In this document: one piece after another, positions 62,669 through 64,000 of the stretch
Numbering within the stretch: the stretch's first letter is position 1
How the letters are laid out: every line of letters starts with the position of its first letter
NCBI GenBank assembly: GCA_035622975.1
Contig: DASPUH010000133.1
Location: 1 to 64,000, forward strand
Length of the DNA stretch: 64,000 nt
Origin: DASPUH01 sp035622975
Lineage (GTDB): Bacteria; Chloroflexota; Limnocylindria; Limnocylindrales; CSP1-4
Direction of reading: 5' to 3'
Translations under genes and position numbers: made by a program
Notes under the pieces: generated by a model
The model's input: the letters and a program-made list of their open reading frames with translations, nothing else
The model's database searches: none
What the model was told of the DNA's origin: nothing

Positions 62669-63910
62669 TCAGACGCGCTCGAAGGCCATGGCGACGGAGC
62701 CGCCGCCGCCCAGGCACAGGGTCGCCAGCCCATAGTGTCCTTGCCGGCGCCGCAGCTCGTGGACGAGCGTCGCGACGATACGGGCGCCACTTGCCCCGAT
62801 GGGGTGCCCGAGCGCGATGGCGCCCCCGTTGACGTTGACGCGCGACCAGTCGAAACCCAGCTCGCGGCCGTCGGCGAGGACCTGCGCCGCGAAGGCCTCA
62901 TTGATCTCGATGAGGTCGAAGGCCTCGAGCGGCAGTTCCACGCGGGCCAGCAGCCGCCTGACGCCCTGGACCGGGGCGAGGAAGAGCCAGCGCGGCGCGA
63001 CCTCGGCCTGGGCATAGCCGACGATGCGGGCCAGTGGCTGGAGGCCCAGCCGCTCCACGGCGCGCTCGCTGGCGACCACCGTGGCCGCTGCCCCATCGGT
63101 GATGCCCGGGGCATTGCCGGCCGTCACCGTGCCCTGCCCGTCCGCTGGGCCCTCATCGCCGACCGGCAGGTCGAAGGCGGGCTTGAGGCGAGCGAGGGCC
63201 TCGGCGGACGTGTCGCGCCGGGGTCCTTCGTCGACGCTGAAGAGGACCTCCTCGCGGCCGTGGCGGACCGGCACGGGCACGATCTCATCGGCGAAACGCC
63301 CGGCGTCGATGGCCGCGATGGCCTTCTGGTGGCTGGCCAGCGCGAACGCGTCCTGATCGGCCCGGCTGACCCGCTCGTGGACCGCGACCCGCTCGGCATG
63401 GGTGCCCATGTGGCAGCCCTCGATGGCGCACCACAGGCCGTCGGTGACCGTGCTGTCGACCAGCTCGCCGGCGCCCAGACGGTAGCCGAAGCGGGCCTTC
63501 CGCAACAGGTACGGTCCCTGGTCCATGTTCTCCATGCCGCCCGCGACGGCCACCTCGGCGTCGCCGGCCCGGATCTCCGCGGCGGCCAGCATGATGGCCT
63601 TCAGGCCGGACCCACAGACGCGGTTGATGGTCGTGGCGCTGGTCGTGTCGGCCAGTCCGGCCGCCAGCGCCGCCTGGCGCGCCGGCGCCTGGCCGGCTCC
63701 GCCCTGCAGGACCTGGCCCATGAGGACCTCGTCGACCCCATCGCGCGCCACGCCGGCCCGCTCCACGGCGGCGCCGATGGCGATGCCGCCGAGGGTCGTG
63801 GCCGGGACGTCGGCGAGGGCACCGCCGAAGCGGCCGATCGGCGTGCGGACGGCCGAGACGATGAAGACGTCGCCACTGCGACCTGCGGCCATCGCGCGCG
63901 GGGCGCTCAT
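62669..63910 (-). CDS. acetyl-CoA acetyltransferase (thiolase)
   Basis: The 413-residue thiolase condenses two acetyl-CoA or cleaves 3-ketoacyl-CoA. The acyl-enzyme Cys is C99 (INRVCGSGLKA), the mid-chain NEAFAAQ is conserved, NVNGGAIALGHPIGASGAR carries the catalytic His, and the second Cys is in CLGGGGSVA. It starts with ATG at 63910, overlapping the stop of a 3-hydroxyacyl-CoA dehydrogenase gene by three bases. The pair suggests fatty-acid or butyrate/PHB-type metabolism. Confidence 0.95.
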   Translation of the reverse strand: MSAPRAMAAGRSGDVFIVSAVRTPIGRFGGALADVPATTLGGIAIGAAVERAGVARDGVDEVLMGQVLQGGAGQAPARQAALAAGLADTTSATTINRVCGSGLKAIMLAAAEIRAGDAEVAVAGGMENMDQGPYLLRKARFGYRLGAGELVDSTVTDGLWCAIEGCHMGTHAERVAVHERVSRADQDAFALASHQKAIAAIDAGRFADEIVPVPVRHGREEVLFSVDEGPRRDTSAEALARLKPAFDLPVGDEGPADGQGTVTAGNAPGITDGAAATVVASERAVERLGLQPLARIVGYAQAEVAPRWLFLAPVQGVRRLLARVELPLEAFDLIEINEAFAAQVLADGRELGFDWSRVNVNGGAIALGHPIGASGARIVATLVHELRRRQGHYGLATLCLGGGGSVAMAFERV

Positions 63911-64000
63911 CGTCCGGGCTCCCGCGCTGGGCGGGGGTACACGTAGAAGCCGCGGCCCGACTTCTGGCCCAGGTACCCGGCGTCCACCAACTGGCGCAGC
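63907..64000 (-). CDS. 3-hydroxyacyl-CoA dehydrogenase, C-terminal end (truncated by window edge)
   Basis: The last 30 codons of a minus-strand gene read LRQLVDAGYLGQKSGRGFYVYP and end at TGA 63907-63909. The G[RQ]K[ST]GRGFY-[DV]Y motif is the characteristic C-terminus of 3-hydroxybutyryl/3-hydroxyacyl-CoA dehydrogenases. The TGA overlaps the ATG of the thiolase (ATGA), so the two enzymes of consecutive beta-oxidation steps are translationally coupled. The N-terminal NAD domain lies beyond the window. Confidence 0.85.
   Translation of the reverse strand, partial: LRQLVDAGYLGQKSGRGFYVYPRPAREPGR

Overview
This is 64 kb of very GC-rich bacterial chromosome. The left edge carries the 5' part of a 16S rRNA gene on the minus strand. 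Its sequence, the high GC, the long SRP RNA with an Alu domain, class I lysyl-tRNA synthetase, the K+-independent membrane pyrophosphatase and many apparently leaderless genes suggest a Chloroflexota bacterium, perhaps from the uncultured Limnocylindria/Ellin6529-type lineages. The phylum is an inference from pattern recognition; the class is tentative. No phage, IS transposase, CRISPR array or defence locus was seen. The window is mostly housekeeping, with unusual gene architecture and regulation.

Layout. 0-1 kb: 16S rRNA 5' part with its promoter. 1-4.2 kb (minus): small membrane protein, recR, ybaB/ebfC, dnaX and a 266-nt SRP RNA, i.e. DNA repair/replication plus protein targeting. 4.2-6.1 kb: a FIST-domain sensor overlapping a soluble class III cyclase. 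6.1-6.3 kb: two serine tRNAs. 6.4-10.6 kb: a deaminase-fold protein lacking its catalytic glutamate, a probable PPi-dependent phosphofructokinase, a PaiB-like FMN-binding protein, a DUF1801 protein and an MFS exporter. 10.7-10.9 kb: tRNA-Arg and tRNA-Ser.

11.2-26.9 kb is an aromatic amino acid island. A plus-strand operon (aroF-aroA-aroE-aroC-aroKB-aroQ-chorismate mutase-dipeptidase homologue) covers the pathway from DAHP to prephenate. A 12-residue Trp-Tyr-Phe leader peptide and an intrinsic terminator precede it. The convergent minus-strand operon trpE-trpG-trpD-trp(CFB)-trpA follows a tryptophan T-box whose final hairpin lacks a U-tract and buries a Shine-Dalgarno, so it probably acts on translation. 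TrpC, TrpF and TrpB are one 934-residue polypeptide. Chorismate from the first operon feeds the second, and the two appear to be controlled by different sensors: ribosome stalling and uncharged tRNA.

26.9-38.3 kb: a zinc-ribbon/cyclase/ATPase/TPR signalling protein, pyruvate:ferredoxin oxidoreductase with its dihydroorotate-dehydrogenase-like partner, a GH18 protein with three CWB2 cell-wall repeats, and a GbsR/MarR-type regulator. 38.7-46.2 kb (mostly minus): tRNA-Ser, RDD protein, serS, class I lysS, greA, a DUF2723 membrane protein, argR and uppP, plus a plus-strand DUF1918 gene. 46.2-54.2 kb: H+-pyrophosphatase, signal peptidase, two polytopic membrane proteins (one antiporter-like), ndk, a repeat-like protein and an M16 peptidase. 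54.2-64 kb: purine permease, coaX-coaBC, a BioD-like/DRTGG protein, a small inverted-repeat element, an unknown gene, gdhA, degV, thiolase and the end of a 3-hydroxyacyl-CoA dehydrogenase.

A recurring theme is a -10 hexamer ending 6-9 nt before the start codon with no Shine-Dalgarno, in about ten genes, indicating widespread leaderless transcripts. Two enzyme homologues (deaminase, dipeptidase) have lost key catalytic or metal-binding residues. The gene set also points to PPi-linked metabolism: a PPi-type PFK and a PPi-driven proton pump.
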